A stretch of 64,000 nucleotides of DNA, taken from positions 62,001 through 126,000 of the forward strand of contig NZ_SMUS01000007.1 in assembly GCF_004353185.1 (NCBI RefSeq), given 5' to 3'. The notes beneath the pieces were generated by a model, which searched no databases, was not told where the DNA came from, and worked only from the letters and a program-made list of their open reading frames with translations. The position numbers and the translations under genes were made by a program. Source of the DNA: Clostridium cuniculi (GTDB taxonomy: Bacteria; Bacillota; Clostridia; Clostridiales; Clostridiaceae). Position 1 is the stretch's first letter; the number at the start of each line of letters is the position of its first letter. Below are positions 27,589-36,233 of this stretch, in pieces.

Positions 27589-30342
27589 ATGACACAATAT
27601 ATATATAAGAACTCTACTTTCCCATTAGATGTAAGGGTAAAGTCTCTAATTTCTTTACTAACTTTAGATGAAAAGATTTCACTCTTACCAACTAGACAAG
27701 CTGCAATTGAAAGATTAAATATTAGTAAATATAGTGTTGGTGGAGAAGCTGCACACGGAGTTGTTTCTAATACTGGACCATCAACTGTATTTCCACAACC
27801 CCTTGGTTTAGCTTCTACTTTTGATGAAAAATTATTAGAAGAAATAGGTTCAGTAATAGGTGATGAAGCTAGAATTTATTATGATAAAAGTAACAGAAAA
27901 TATGGTTTGACCTTATGGGCTCCAACTATAGATATGGAACGTGATCCTCGTTGGGGAAGAACTGAAGAAGCTTATGGAGAAGACCCTATTTTAACTGGTA
28001 AACTCTCTTCTAATTTAATAAAAGGTATGCAAGGTTATGATGACTTCTATCTTAAATTAGTCCCTGCTCCAAAACACTTTTATGGAAATAATAATGAAGA
28101 AGGCAGAATTTATTGTTCATCTAGTATTGATAAAAGAAATAAAAATGAATACTATTTAAAGGCTTTTAAACCTGCCTTTGTAGAAGGAAAAGCTAAGTCA
28201 ATGATGACAGCTTATAATTCTATCAATGGAATACCTTGCATACTAAATAAAGAAGTGCAAGATATCGTTAAAGATACTTGGAGATGTGATGGATTTATAG
28301 TTTGTGATGGTGGTGATTTTTCTCAAACTGTTGATTATCATAAATATTATAAGACTCATGCTGAAACTATAGCTGGTGCATTAAAAGCTGGAATTGACTG
28401 CTTTACAGATGATGCAGAATTAGTAATAAATGCAGCTAAAGAAGCAATATCCAGAAATCTTATAACTGAAAAAGATATTGATAAGGCAATATCAAATATA
28501 TTAAAAATTCGATTTAGGCTAGGCCAATTTGATGATGACTCTTTAAATCCATATGCAAATATATGTCCAGAAAAACTTTGCTCTAAGTCTCATAGTGAGC
28601 TTTCCTTAAAGGCTTGTTTGGAATCAATTGTACTTCTAAAAAACGAAAATAATATTCTTCCTCTTAAAGAAGATAAGATTAATAGTATTGCAATTCTAGG
28701 TCCATTAGCCAATGAAATATATAGAGATTGGTACTGTGGAACACCACCTTATAAAGTAACAATGTTAGATGGAATAAAAAATAAATTAATTAATAAAGAT
28801 ATTAAGTTTCACAATGGAAATGATATTGTTAAGTTATCTGTTAATAATGAACATTTATTTAACAATAATTTTGAAATTTGTGATTGGGGATTTGGTAGTA
28901 TTACTTTAAAAGATACTTATACCAATAAATATTTAACTCTTGAAGAAGATGATAATAAAATCTCCCCTTCTGCTGATATTATATGGGGATGGTTTGTAAA
29001 AGAAGTTTTCAAATATAATGATATATCTGATAACAACTTTACATTAAGAACCTGGGATAACGGAAAAATTTCTTTTAATAATGGATTACTAAATAAAAAT
29101 GTTGATGAAAATAGTGATCTTATATTAAATAAAAAAATTATTGAAAATGGTATAAAAGAATGTACAACTCTTGCTGCCAATAGTGACGTAGCTATAGTGG
29201 TTGTTGGAAATCATCCATTAATTAATGGTAAAGAAGAAATAGATAGAACTGATTTAATTTTACCTCCATCTCAAGAAGAACTAATAAAAAGTGTATATTC
29301 TGTAAACCCAAATACAATCGTAGTAATGATTAGTAGTTACCCTTTTGCAATAAATTGGTGCAATGATAATATTCCTGCAATTCTTCATTGTACTCATGGG
29401 TGTCAAGAACTTGGAAATGCACTAACTCAATGTTTATTTGGTGATTATAATCCAGCTGGAAGATTGCCTATGACATGGTATAAATCAATAAATGATTTAC
29501 CTTCTATTATGAATTACGATATTATAAATAGTAATTCAACATATATGTATTATAAAGGTGAACCTCTTTATGAATTTGGTTATGGATTAAGTTATACAAA
29601 TTTTAAATATAGTAATTTAGTAATTAGCTCTAATAAAATTAGTAATAGTAAAGAAATCAAAATTGATTTTTTACTTGAAAATATAGGTCCTTTTGATGGT
29701 GATGAGGTCGTTCAACTTTATGTTTCATTAACTTCAAGTAGAGCGAAACGACCAATTAAACAACTAGTAAATTTTAAAAGAATACATTTAGATAAAAATG
29801 AATGTAAATGGGTTACTTTTAAATTAAATAGTAGTGATTTAGAATACTTTGATGTTTCAAGTAACAACTTTATTTTAGAAAGTGGCAAATGTTCAATATT
29901 AATAGGTAGTTCTTCAAAAAATATTAAATTAAAAAAAGATATAACTATTATAGGCGAGACCTTAAAGCCTAGAAACTTATCATATCTAACTAAAGCTGAA
30001 GATTATGATAGTTGTAATAATATTATTTTAGATGAATGTAGTTTAGGTGGGACCTGTGTAACAACTTCTAAAAACAATCTGTCTTGGATAAAATTTTCTG
30101 ACGTTGACTTAAAAAACTATTCTATTTTATCTATAGAAGCTATTTTTAACTCTATAGCTAATATAGAAATACGAATCGATAGTATTAATGGAGATATTTT
30201 AGGTAGTTTAAAAATTACAACTGAAGAAATTAAAGATAATTGGAATAATCATATTTGTAAATTAAAACCTTTAAACTCTATAAATGATTTATATTTAGTA
30301 ATTAATGGTGATTGCTTAATTAATTCATTAAAGTTTATCTAA
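27589..30342 (+). CDS. GH3 beta-xylosidase-like enzyme with insert and C-terminal CBM-like domain
   Basis: A 917-residue GH3 protein: barrel (1-300) with KHFYGNNNEEGR and nucleophile Asp240 in GFIVCDGGDF; sandwich domain interrupted by a beta-trefoil-like insert (about 400-510, TNKYLTLEEDD, ADIIWGWFVKEVF); FnIII domain (about 660-775); and a CBM6-like C-terminal domain (about 790-917). This arrangement is typical of clostridial enzymes annotated as beta-xylosidase or glucan 1,4-beta-xylosidase. There is no signal peptide, so it is cytosolic despite the CBM. It is transcribed away from the transporter operon, behind AGGAGG. The exact linkage is uncertain. Confidence 0.9.
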   Translation: MTQYIYKNSTFPLDVRVKSLISLLTLDEKISLLPTRQAAIERLNISKYSVGGEAAHGVVSNTGPSTVFPQPLGLASTFDEKLLEEIGSVIGDEARIYYDKSNRKYGLTLWAPTIDMERDPRWGRTEEAYGEDPILTGKLSSNLIKGMQGYDDFYLKLVPAPKHFYGNNNEEGRIYCSSSIDKRNKNEYYLKAFKPAFVEGKAKSMMTAYNSINGIPCILNKEVQDIVKDTWRCDGFIVCDGGDFSQTVDYHKYYKTHAETIAGALKAGIDCFTDDAELVINAAKEAISRNLITEKDIDKAISNILKIRFRLGQFDDDSLNPYANICPEKLCSKSHSELSLKACLESIVLLKNENNILPLKEDKINSIAILGPLANEIYRDWYCGTPPYKVTMLDGIKNKLINKDIKFHNGNDIVKLSVNNEHLFNNNFEICDWGFGSITLKDTYTNKYLTLEEDDNKISPSADIIWGWFVKEVFKYNDISDNNFTLRTWDNGKISFNNGLLNKNVDENSDLILNKKIIENGIKECTTLAANSDVAIVVVGNHPLINGKEEIDRTDLILPPSQEELIKSVYSVNPNTIVVMISSYPFAINWCNDNIPAILHCTHGCQELGNALTQCLFGDYNPAGRLPMTWYKSINDLPSIMNYDIINSNSTYMYYKGEPLYEFGYGLSYTNFKYSNLVISSNKISNSKEIKIDFLLENIGPFDGDEVVQLYVSLTSSRAKRPIKQLVNFKRIHLDKNECKWVTFKLNSSDLEYFDVSSNNFILESGKCSILIGSSSKNIKLKKDITIIGETLKPRNLSYLTKAEDYDSCNNIILDECSLGGTCVTTSKNNLSWIKFSDVDLKNYSILSIEAIFNSIANIEIRIDSINGDILGSLKITTEEIKDNWNNHICKLKPLNSINDLYLVINGDCLINSLKFI

Positions 30343-30369
30343 ATTTATAATTAAAATATTATAAAAATT

Positions 30370-30418
30370 AAAGATATAGATTAAGAAAATATTTAGTAAA
30401 TTCTTAATCTATATCTTT
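30370..30418. terminator. Bidirectional terminator between GH3 and the YesL-like gene
   Basis: A perfect 18-bp stem (30370-30387 with 30401-30418) has a 13-base loop, followed by T's on plus. It separates the convergent genes. Confidence 0.8.
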
Positions 30419-30421
30419 TTA

Positions 30422-31108
30422 TTAACTTGAGTATTTTTCCTTTAAAGCTACTTCTACATCACTTAAAATACTATCTTCCATTCTTAAAATTAAGTAGCAA
30501 ACAGCACTAGCTCCAAACAAAGTAGCTATTAATGATATACTTGTAAAATTAACAATTGCTACCCCTATAATTATTAAAGAAATATTAGTTAGTGTTATAT
30601 AAAATTTCTTAAATACTAACTTAATAGATATTATAAATAAATCTATAGTTTTAGCATTTATCCTTGCTAATATAGGATATATATACAAGCTTATTGCTCC
30701 CATAAATATAGCTAAAGCTATAAAAACATAAGAAATTATTTTCATATTAATTGAAAAAAAGTATCCAATATCTATATAAGAAATCATTAAAACTATATTT
30801 ATTATTGCAGATATAAATATACCTTGTGCAAAATTAATTTTATAAAAGTGAAAATAATCTCTAGTAGCCACTTCTTGCTTATCCTTCATTAATCTTCCCA
30901 TAACAGAAAACATAGTGGATAATGCTGGACCTATGGATATTCCTAAAAATGTTAAAATAGGAATAGATAAATTTTCTCCCGAAATAAAAAAATAAATTAT
31001 AAATGGTGAAACAGTTACTAAAAACCATATATTTGTTATAAACAAATACATCACCTTACTAGTTAATAAATAAATTCTATTATCACAAGCTTCTCTAGAA
31101 TTTGCCAT
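30422..31108 (-). CDS. YesL-like DUF624 membrane protein
   Basis: A 228-residue protein with about five transmembrane helices and the DUF624 pattern (YLFITNIWFLVTVSPFI near 22-38; GPALSTMF near 60). YesL proteins are regularly encoded with YesM/YesN and LplABC transporters, and are presumed to assist sugar uptake or sensing; their biochemistry is unknown. Here the gene closes the carbohydrate island and is monocistronic. Confidence 0.85.
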   Translation of the reverse strand: MANSREACDNRIYLLTSKVMYLFITNIWFLVTVSPFIIYFFISGENLSIPILTFLGISIGPALSTMFSVMGRLMKDKQEVATRDYFHFYKINFAQGIFISAIINIVLMISYIDIGYFFSINMKIISYVFIALAIFMGAISLYIYPILARINAKTIDLFIISIKLVFKKFYITLTNISLIIIGVAIVNFTSISLIATLFGASAVCYLILRMEDSILSDVEVALKEKYSS

Positions 31109-31232
31109 ATATCCACATCCTTTTTACTATAATACCCCTTTATTACCTCTGTTATTTTTTAATTATACTAAGTTTAAATTTCTATTTATACATTAAATAT
31201 TACATATAAAATACATTTAAAATTAGTTATTA

Positions 31233-31276
31233 TAAAATAAAGGCTGAAAACTATATTTTTATAATTTTCAACCTCT
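31233..31276 (-). terminator. Terminator of the DUF975 gene
   Basis: GAGGTTGAAAA and TTTTCAGCCT pair imperfectly on the minus strand around an A/T loop, followed by TTATTTTATAAT. Confidence 0.55.
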
Positions 31277-31283
31277 ATTTTTT

Positions 31284-31892
31284 TTAATTATTATTTAAAT
31301 ATAAATAAAAATTTGCTTCTGTTAATTTTTGATATGGAGCTACCCAAAGTGCGGCAATTCCTAATGTTACTAATGAAAGCAACCACCATCCAATAAATGT
31401 TAAGTTCAAATAGAATAATTCCCACTTATGACCACTCATTAAATTAACACTTTCATTTATACATTGTGTTATAGACTTACTTGGATCTTCTGACAATATA
31501 TAAAATGCCTGTGAAAACATAAGAGATACTATTATACCTGGTACTATAAATAATAAAGTTCCTGCCAAAACAGCTAAGGTTATTAAAATATTTAATCCCA
31601 ATGTTTTTAAATAAATATTAAAGCTTGAAAATAATGTATCAAATCTAGGTTCTTGTCTCTTAGTTGCCATATCTAATAAAAATCTACACAATCCAACTGA
31701 TATAACACCACCTAATAATAGCGCAATTAAATCTAAAGAATATGACAGTCCTTCCATACCTAGCTTGGAAGCTGCCTTATATCCTACATCTACCTCTAAT
31801 ATTATATTAGCAACTAACACTGTTCCTATTGCTACTACCCACTTACCTCTTAACTGCTCCTTTGCTCTACTTTTTAATTCTGCTGTATCCAC
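31284..31892 (-). CDS. DUF975-family integral membrane protein
   Basis: A 202-residue membrane protein opening with the DUF975 pattern ELKSRAKEQLRGKWVVAIG, followed by hydrophobic segments at about 17-38, 48-68, 100-130 and 160-190, and SINESVNLMSGHKWELFYL-like sequence near 147. The start is GTG at 31892 behind GGGGGTGG. The family is uncharacterised. It lies 44 bases after the GNAT gene and may share its transcript. Confidence 0.85.
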   Translation of the reverse strand: MDTAELKSRAKEQLRGKWVVAIGTVLVANIILEVDVGYKAASKLGMEGLSYSLDLIALLLGGVISVGLCRFLLDMATKRQEPRFDTLFSSFNIYLKTLGLNILITLAVLAGTLLFIVPGIIVSLMFSQAFYILSEDPSKSITQCINESVNLMSGHKWELFYLNLTFIGWWLLSLVTLGIAALWVAPYQKLTEANFYLYLNNN

Positions 31893-31936
31893 AGCACCAC
31901 CCCCTATATTCTATTGTGAAAATATGGTGATATTTG

Positions 31937-32389
31937 TTAATATTGTTTTTCATACTCGTACATATAATAATTGCATTGATTCATTCCTAGATTAGAGTAG
32001 GTCTTTTGTGCAACATAATTCTCTCTTTCCACATATAATCTTATTCCACATATATTTTCATCTTTATCACACATATCTTTTATATAAGTATATAATGCTT
32101 TAAAGACTCCTATTCCTCTATTTTCTTTATTTACATAAACACTTTGCACCCATAAAAAAGTTCCGTTTCTCCAATCACTCCACTCATAAGTATACATGAT
32201 TTGTCCAACAACCTTGCCATCTATCTCACAAACATGATAAACACCTTTACTTTCATCTTCAATTAATCTTTTAACACCATTAGTTAAAATATTCATATCA
32301 AGTTTTTTATCTTCCGTTTCAAATGCAAGATTATAATTATATTTAGCTATAATATTTACATCATCTAACGTTGCTCTTCTTATTTTCAT
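31937..32389 (-). CDS. GNAT-family N-acetyltransferase
   Basis: A 150-residue single GNAT domain beginning MKIRRATLDDVNIIAKYNYNL. The acetyl-CoA loop is recognisable as VYVNKENRGIGVFKALYTYI (R/QxxGxG/A form), followed by GIRLYVERENYVAQKTYSNLGM. It is an acetyltransferase of unknown substrate. It precedes the DUF975 gene on the same strand. Confidence 0.9.
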   Translation of the reverse strand: MKIRRATLDDVNIIAKYNYNLAFETEDKKLDMNILTNGVKRLIEDESKGVYHVCEIDGKVVGQIMYTYEWSDWRNGTFLWVQSVYVNKENRGIGVFKALYTYIKDMCDKDENICGIRLYVERENYVAQKTYSNLGMNQCNYYMYEYEKQY

Positions 32390-32494
32390 CTTAACCTCTC
32401 CTAAAAATTATTCTAAAAATATATCTATATAGTACCATAGCATTTAACTATTGTTAATATTTTCTATATAACTATATTAATAATATCATTATAC

Positions 32495-32549
32495 AAAGTA
32501 AAAAGGTATAAAGAAATCATACTAAAATTTCTTTATACCTTTTTACTTT
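32495..32549. terminator. Terminator of the small helical protein gene
   Basis: A perfect 23-bp stem (32495-32517 with 32527-32549) around a 9-base loop; one of the longest stems in the window, almost touching the stop codon. Confidence 0.8.
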
Positions 32550-32551
32550 TT

Positions 32552-32743
32552 CTATTTCATTTTCTTTAATGCATTTTTCATATTTTCTAAAGCATCTTTA
32601 AATTTCTCTTTTGCTTCTCCTCCAAGATCCTCAATTTCATTAATGACATTACTAATTTCATCGCCTATTTCTTGTGAAAGTCTTCCTTGCTTAATCTTTT
32701 TACTAATTTGATTTACTTTTTTCTCAAGTTTTTCAAAAGCCAT
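32552..32743 (-). CDS. Small amphipathic helical protein, unknown function
   Basis: A 63-residue protein MAFEKLEKKVNQISKKIKQG..., highly charged and predicted to be almost fully helical, ending in a basic NALKKMK tail. The ATG at 32743 lies behind GGAGG with good spacing; five further upstream codons are open but overlap the ribosome site. It has its own strong terminator, so it is probably expressed as a single gene. It resembles small stress or YtxH/apolipophorin-like helical proteins only in general character; I do not assign a function. Confidence 0.65.
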   Translation of the reverse strand: MAFEKLEKKVNQISKKIKQGRLSQEIGDEISNVINEIEDLGGEAKEKFKDALENMKNALKKMK

Positions 32744-32758
32744 AATTAAAACCTCCAA

Positions 32759-33093
32759 TGTCTATAAATAATTCTATATAATTATCTTATCCATTTTATA
32801 TTTTAAAATACCTCCTACTCTTTTGATAATCTTTACACAAAATGTATGATTTTAAATCAACTCTCTAAGTAAATCCATTCTAACTTCATATAACTCTATA
32901 GAATCTTCCTTTAAATACTTCCAATAGTTCTTATTTCCCTTTAATTCTTTCAATAATTTATTTAGCTAAATCGTCATCTTAAATATCTAATCCCCATACA
33001 CCTATAAAAATCAAAGCCTCCATATATCTTTTTATACTTTTTAAATATTATATGAAGTTATATTTTATAGTATTGTTAAAATTTGTAATTTTT
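32759..33093. other. Gene-free stretch with a decayed ORF
   Basis: A 335-base AT-rich gap between the small helical gene and the nitroreductase. Apart from the decayed ORF at 32852-33023 nothing is recognisable. No convincing terminator was seen for the nitroreductase gene. Confidence 0.5.
32852..33023 (-). pseudogene. Decayed ORF remnant
   Basis: On the minus strand the piece MEALIFIGVWGLDI is followed by a stop, DDDLAK, a stop, IIERIKG, and then, after a frame change, NKNYWKYLKEDSIELYEVR up to MDLLRELI and a stop. Protein-like composition continues across the stops and the frameshift. The opening GVWGLDI..DD loosely recalls DUF4259-type proteins (MGAWG..IFENDTA). That match is weak. Confidence 0.4.
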
Positions 33094-33948
33094 TTATTCT
33101 TTTACCCATGTTGCTATATACTTATAATTATTTGGCATACCGCTAATATTAGGATCACTTACTTTGAAATTTCCTTTTATCCCTTCTTCCTTACAGGTTA
33201 ATTCAAAATGACACATTGCAATTCCCATATCAATCCTTTTAATATCATAACTATCTTCTTTTTTTTCTTCCTTCTCTTCATTTACATAAAAATAAAATTC
33301 ATTTCCACGTTTAACTATTCTCCAGGGTTGTTTATTAACTGCAGATGGTGCTAATCTTACATTTTCAAACATATCCTTAAACCCATCCAAAGTACAATAT
33401 TGAGTTAATGGACATGAAAAATCTCTAAGGTAAAATATTTCATTCCATTGTTTTCTTTTATCACATTTTGATATAAACCTCATAGTTTTATCAATAAGGC
33501 TTCTCTTTTCTTTCGCATACCCTATAGGCAACACTATTGGTAATATTTCTCCTTCTCTTAGCTCCATAGCCTTTGTGAACTGTCCCTTCTTAAAGGTTCC
33601 CCCTATCCAACATGTACCTAACCCCATAGATGTTGCATATAGAACTAATGACTCCATTTCATAACCTAACTCTTCTAAAGAATATTGTCCCTCTTTTACC
33701 TTTGCTACTATAAACTTAGTTGCTCCTTTAATTACTCCATAAGTTCCAAGTCTGGCACCATTTATACGTTCTTTTGAGTCTAATATTTTAAATGTTATAT
33801 TCTCTTTAAACGGTCCACTTATTTCATTTATATAATCATTAAGTTTTCCTACTATTTCACTTGATATTTCTTCAGTATTATAAGTTCTTATAGACTTTCT
33901 CTTTCTAACTATATTATTTATAGGTTCATTAAATATAAATTCCTTAAT
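33094..33948 (-). CDS. Nitroreductase-family protein with apparent ATT start
   Basis: About 284 residues. The first in-frame ATG (33657) would give only 187 residues and delete the FMN-binding N-terminus. The frame is open upstream and encodes IKEFIFNEPINNIVRKRKSIRTYNTEEIS, a typical nitroreductase start (RKSIRTY binds FMN), then GARLGTYGVIKGATKFIV and GYEMESLVLYATSMGLGTCWIGG. A strong GGAGGGG (33955-33961) sits six bases before ATT AAG GAA. No ATG, GTG or TTG is available. Either ATT initiates, as in infC, or an ATG has mutated. The Cys-rich tail (REFSCPLTQYC-like) is a two-domain nitroreductase feature. Confidence 0.75.
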   Translation of the reverse strand: MKEFIFNEPINNIVRKRKSIRTYNTEEISSEIVGKLNDYINEISGPFKENITFKILDSKERINGARLGTYGVIKGATKFIVAKVKEGQYSLEELGYEMESLVLYATSMGLGTCWIGGTFKKGQFTKAMELREGEILPIVLPIGYAKEKRSLIDKTMRFISKCDKRKQWNEIFYLRDFSCPLTQYCTLDGFKDMFENVRLAPSAVNKQPWRIVKRGNEFYFYVNEEKEEKKEDSYDIKRIDMGIAMCHFELTCKEEGIKGNFKVSDPNISGMPNNYKYIATWVKE

Positions 33949-34116
33949 TATAATCCCCTCCTATCCTTTTAATTTTTAATATTATAAAAAAACTCACATT
34001 TATTAATATTTATTATTACTTCTATTTTTATTCATTTATATTTTTATTTATAAAAAAATGCCATCATAAATAAAATTGATAGTATTTCTATTTCCCCTAC
34101 TTCTTTATTTAAAAAT

Positions 34117-34138
34117 AGAGACGTATTTTTACGCCTCT
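34117..34138 (-). terminator. Terminator of the YdcF-like gene
   Basis: AGAGGCGTA / TACGTCTCT with a 4-base loop (one mismatch), followed on the minus strand by ATTTTTAAAT. Confidence 0.65.
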
Positions 34139-34148
34139 ACTATACTGA

Positions 34149-34934
34149 TTATTGCTTAAATATATATGCTTTTATTACTCCAAAGAACTCTCGCACATAA
34201 AATACTAATGCTGAAGCCTTATGTGATGGTGCAGGATAACTATAAGTATTAAAACCAACCTCTTTTGCTAAAAACTTAGCCCTATACATATGAAAATTAT
34301 TAGATATTATGGTTATTGTAAAATCTTCTTTTCCAGTCTCTTCTTCTAAAACATTTTTAGTATATAAAAAATTCTCATAAGTATTTGTTGATTTATCTTC
34401 CATTATAATTAAACTTGGATCAACACCATTATCTACTAAGAAATTTCTCATAGCTGCGGCTTCAGCCATATCTTCTCCCTCTCCTTTTCCTCCAGATACC
34501 ACTATTTTCACATCTGGATACATTTCATGAAAATCTAATGCGGTTTCTAATCTATATAACAAGGATGCACTTATACTGCGCCCCCTTAAACCTGCTCCTA
34601 AAACCACTAAATAATCTGGCTTCTGAGTATCATGATGATGTCCATTATAAATTATAATACTCTCAATTCCTATAAATATTACTAATCCTATAGTAAATAT
34701 AGTCATTATTATTATTCTATAAACCTTAGGGATATGACCCCAAATATCTATATTGAACTTTAATTCAACATACCCATAAACCAGTAAAACTATCCCTAAA
34801 ATACAAAAAGCGCTAGAGAAAGCTATAAATCCAAACATTACCTTTAACATTAAGTAATACAAAATTAATAATATACCTATAATTTCAAAAGAAATATATA
34901 CATTCTTTTTTCTCTTTGACATATAATTATTCAT
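34149..34934 (-). CDS. YdcF/SanA-family (DUF218) membrane protein
   Basis: A 261-residue protein with three N-terminal transmembrane helices (about 12-28, 33-52, 72-92) and an exported DUF218 domain: DYLVVLGAGLRGRSIS, VVSGGKGEGEDMAEAAAMRNFL, EDKSTNTYENF and ISNNFHMYRAKFLAKEVG. Relatives act on envelope lipid carriers or influence vancomycin permeability; the exact substrate is unsettled. Its start lies behind AAGGAAA. It is monocistronic and divergent from the methionine aminopeptidase. Confidence 0.88.
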   Translation of the reverse strand: MNNYMSKRKKNVYISFEIIGILLILYYLMLKVMFGFIAFSSAFCILGIVLLVYGYVELKFNIDIWGHIPKVYRIIIMTIFTIGLVIFIGIESIIIYNGHHHDTQKPDYLVVLGAGLRGRSISASLLYRLETALDFHEMYPDVKIVVSGGKGEGEDMAEAAAMRNFLVDNGVDPSLIIMEDKSTNTYENFLYTKNVLEEETGKEDFTITIISNNFHMYRAKFLAKEVGFNTYSYPAPSHKASALVFYVREFFGVIKAYIFKQ

Positions 34935-35104
34935 AAATTTTTCCTTTCCAATTCTTTTTATTATATTATAAAATATAAAATTGTTAATATAAAATATTAT
35001 TTTACTTTTTACCTAATAAAGCAATTAATTATATTATTAGTTTTCATTTTTATTAATAAAGTACTATAATGAAAGTATACAAATAGATACAAGGAGATAG
35101 GAAC

Positions 35105-35974
35105 ATGAATCTTAATAGAAATGACCACTGTTGGTGTGGTAGTAATAAAAAATACAAAAATTGTCATTTGCAATTTGATGAAAAAATAAACTCTTATAGG
35201 CTTAAAGGTCATATAGTACCACCTAGAAGCATCATTAAAACACCTGAACAAATCGAAAAAATAAAAGAAAGTTGTGCTATTAATACTGCAGTTTTAGACT
35301 TAGTAAGCAAAAATATTAAAGCTGGGATGTCAACTGAAGAAATAAATACTATAGTTCATGATTTTACAGTATCACAAGGTGCAATTCCAGCTCCACTTAA
35401 CTTCCAAGGATATCCTAAGAGTGTTTGTACTTCTGTAAATGATGAAGTATGCCATGGTATTCCTAGTGAAGATATAATATTAGAAGAAGGAGACATTGTT
35501 AATGTAGATGTTTCTACTATATATAATGGATATTTTTCAGATGCCTCTAGAATGTTTAAAATTGGAAATGTACATCCTGACTTAGAAAAGTTAGTCAGAG
35601 TATCAAAAGAATGCTTAGATAAAGGCTTAGAAGCAGCTAAACCATGGGGGTACTTAGGTGATATAGCAGAAGCTGTACAAAAACATGCTGAAGCTAATGG
35701 CTACTCTGTTGTTAGAGAGTTTGGAGGACATGGAATAGGACTTGAATTCCACGAAACTCCTTTCGTTTCTCACGTTGGTAAAAAAGGTACTGGAATGTTG
35801 TTAGTTCCTGGTATGGTATTTACTATTGAACCTATGATAAATATGGGTTCTCCTGATATATTTATTGATGAAGCTGATGGTTGGACAGTTTTAACTGAAG
35901 ATGGTTATCCTTCATCTCAATGGGAATATACAGTTTTAGTAACTGAAACTGGTGTTGAAGTATTAACTCATTAA
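35105..35974 (+). CDS. map: Methionine aminopeptidase type I with SEC-C zinc motif
   Basis: Removes the initiator methionine from nascent proteins. The catalytic pita-bread domain carries the metal ligands Asp135 (NVDVST), Asp146 (FSDASRMF), His209 (GGHGIGLEFHE), Glu242 (FTIEPMI) and Glu274 (WEYTVLV). The N-terminal extension NRNDHCWCGSNKKYKNCH is a SEC-C zinc ribbon (Cys9, Cys11, Cys20, His21) that probably binds the ribosome. At 289 residues it is the longer clostridial type, and is likely an additional Map besides the usual ribosomal-cluster copy. The start follows AAGGAGAT. Confidence 0.93.
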   Translation: MNLNRNDHCWCGSNKKYKNCHLQFDEKINSYRLKGHIVPPRSIIKTPEQIEKIKESCAINTAVLDLVSKNIKAGMSTEEINTIVHDFTVSQGAIPAPLNFQGYPKSVCTSVNDEVCHGIPSEDIILEEGDIVNVDVSTIYNGYFSDASRMFKIGNVHPDLEKLVRVSKECLDKGLEAAKPWGYLGDIAEAVQKHAEANGYSVVREFGGHGIGLEFHETPFVSHVGKKGTGMLLVPGMVFTIEPMINMGSPDIFIDEADGWTVLTEDGYPSSQWEYTVLVTETGVEVLTH

Positions 35975-35977
35975 TAA

Positions 35978-36016
35978 ATAAAAATGGTGTAGATTGTATA
36001 TCTGCACCATTTTTAT
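35978..36016 (+). terminator. Terminator of map
   Basis: AAAAATGGTG / CACCATTTTT with AGAT/ATCT continuation and a T-rich 3' side, four bases after the stop codon. Confidence 0.8.
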
Positions 36017-36233
36017 TTATTCTAATATATATCATCATTTATTAACATTTTAATTATTTCATCCCAATTTTTATAATAATTTAATATATAATATCCAATT
36101 TATTGTCTATATTTTGTCATATTATTAAAAGTAATATTTCCTATTTAAATTTTAATAATTCTGTTATAAAATTAATTAATAAATGCAAGAAACATTTCAA
36201 TGTTTTACACACTCTGAAAGGAGACATTCAATA

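Noticed and set aside
12894..30342. Interpretation as a host-mucin utilisation locus because of the nearby sialidase and GH95
   Set aside because: The sialidase is a separate transcript with its own terminator, and a YicI-type alpha-xylosidase fits plant xyloglucan better. Host glycans are kept only as an alternative.
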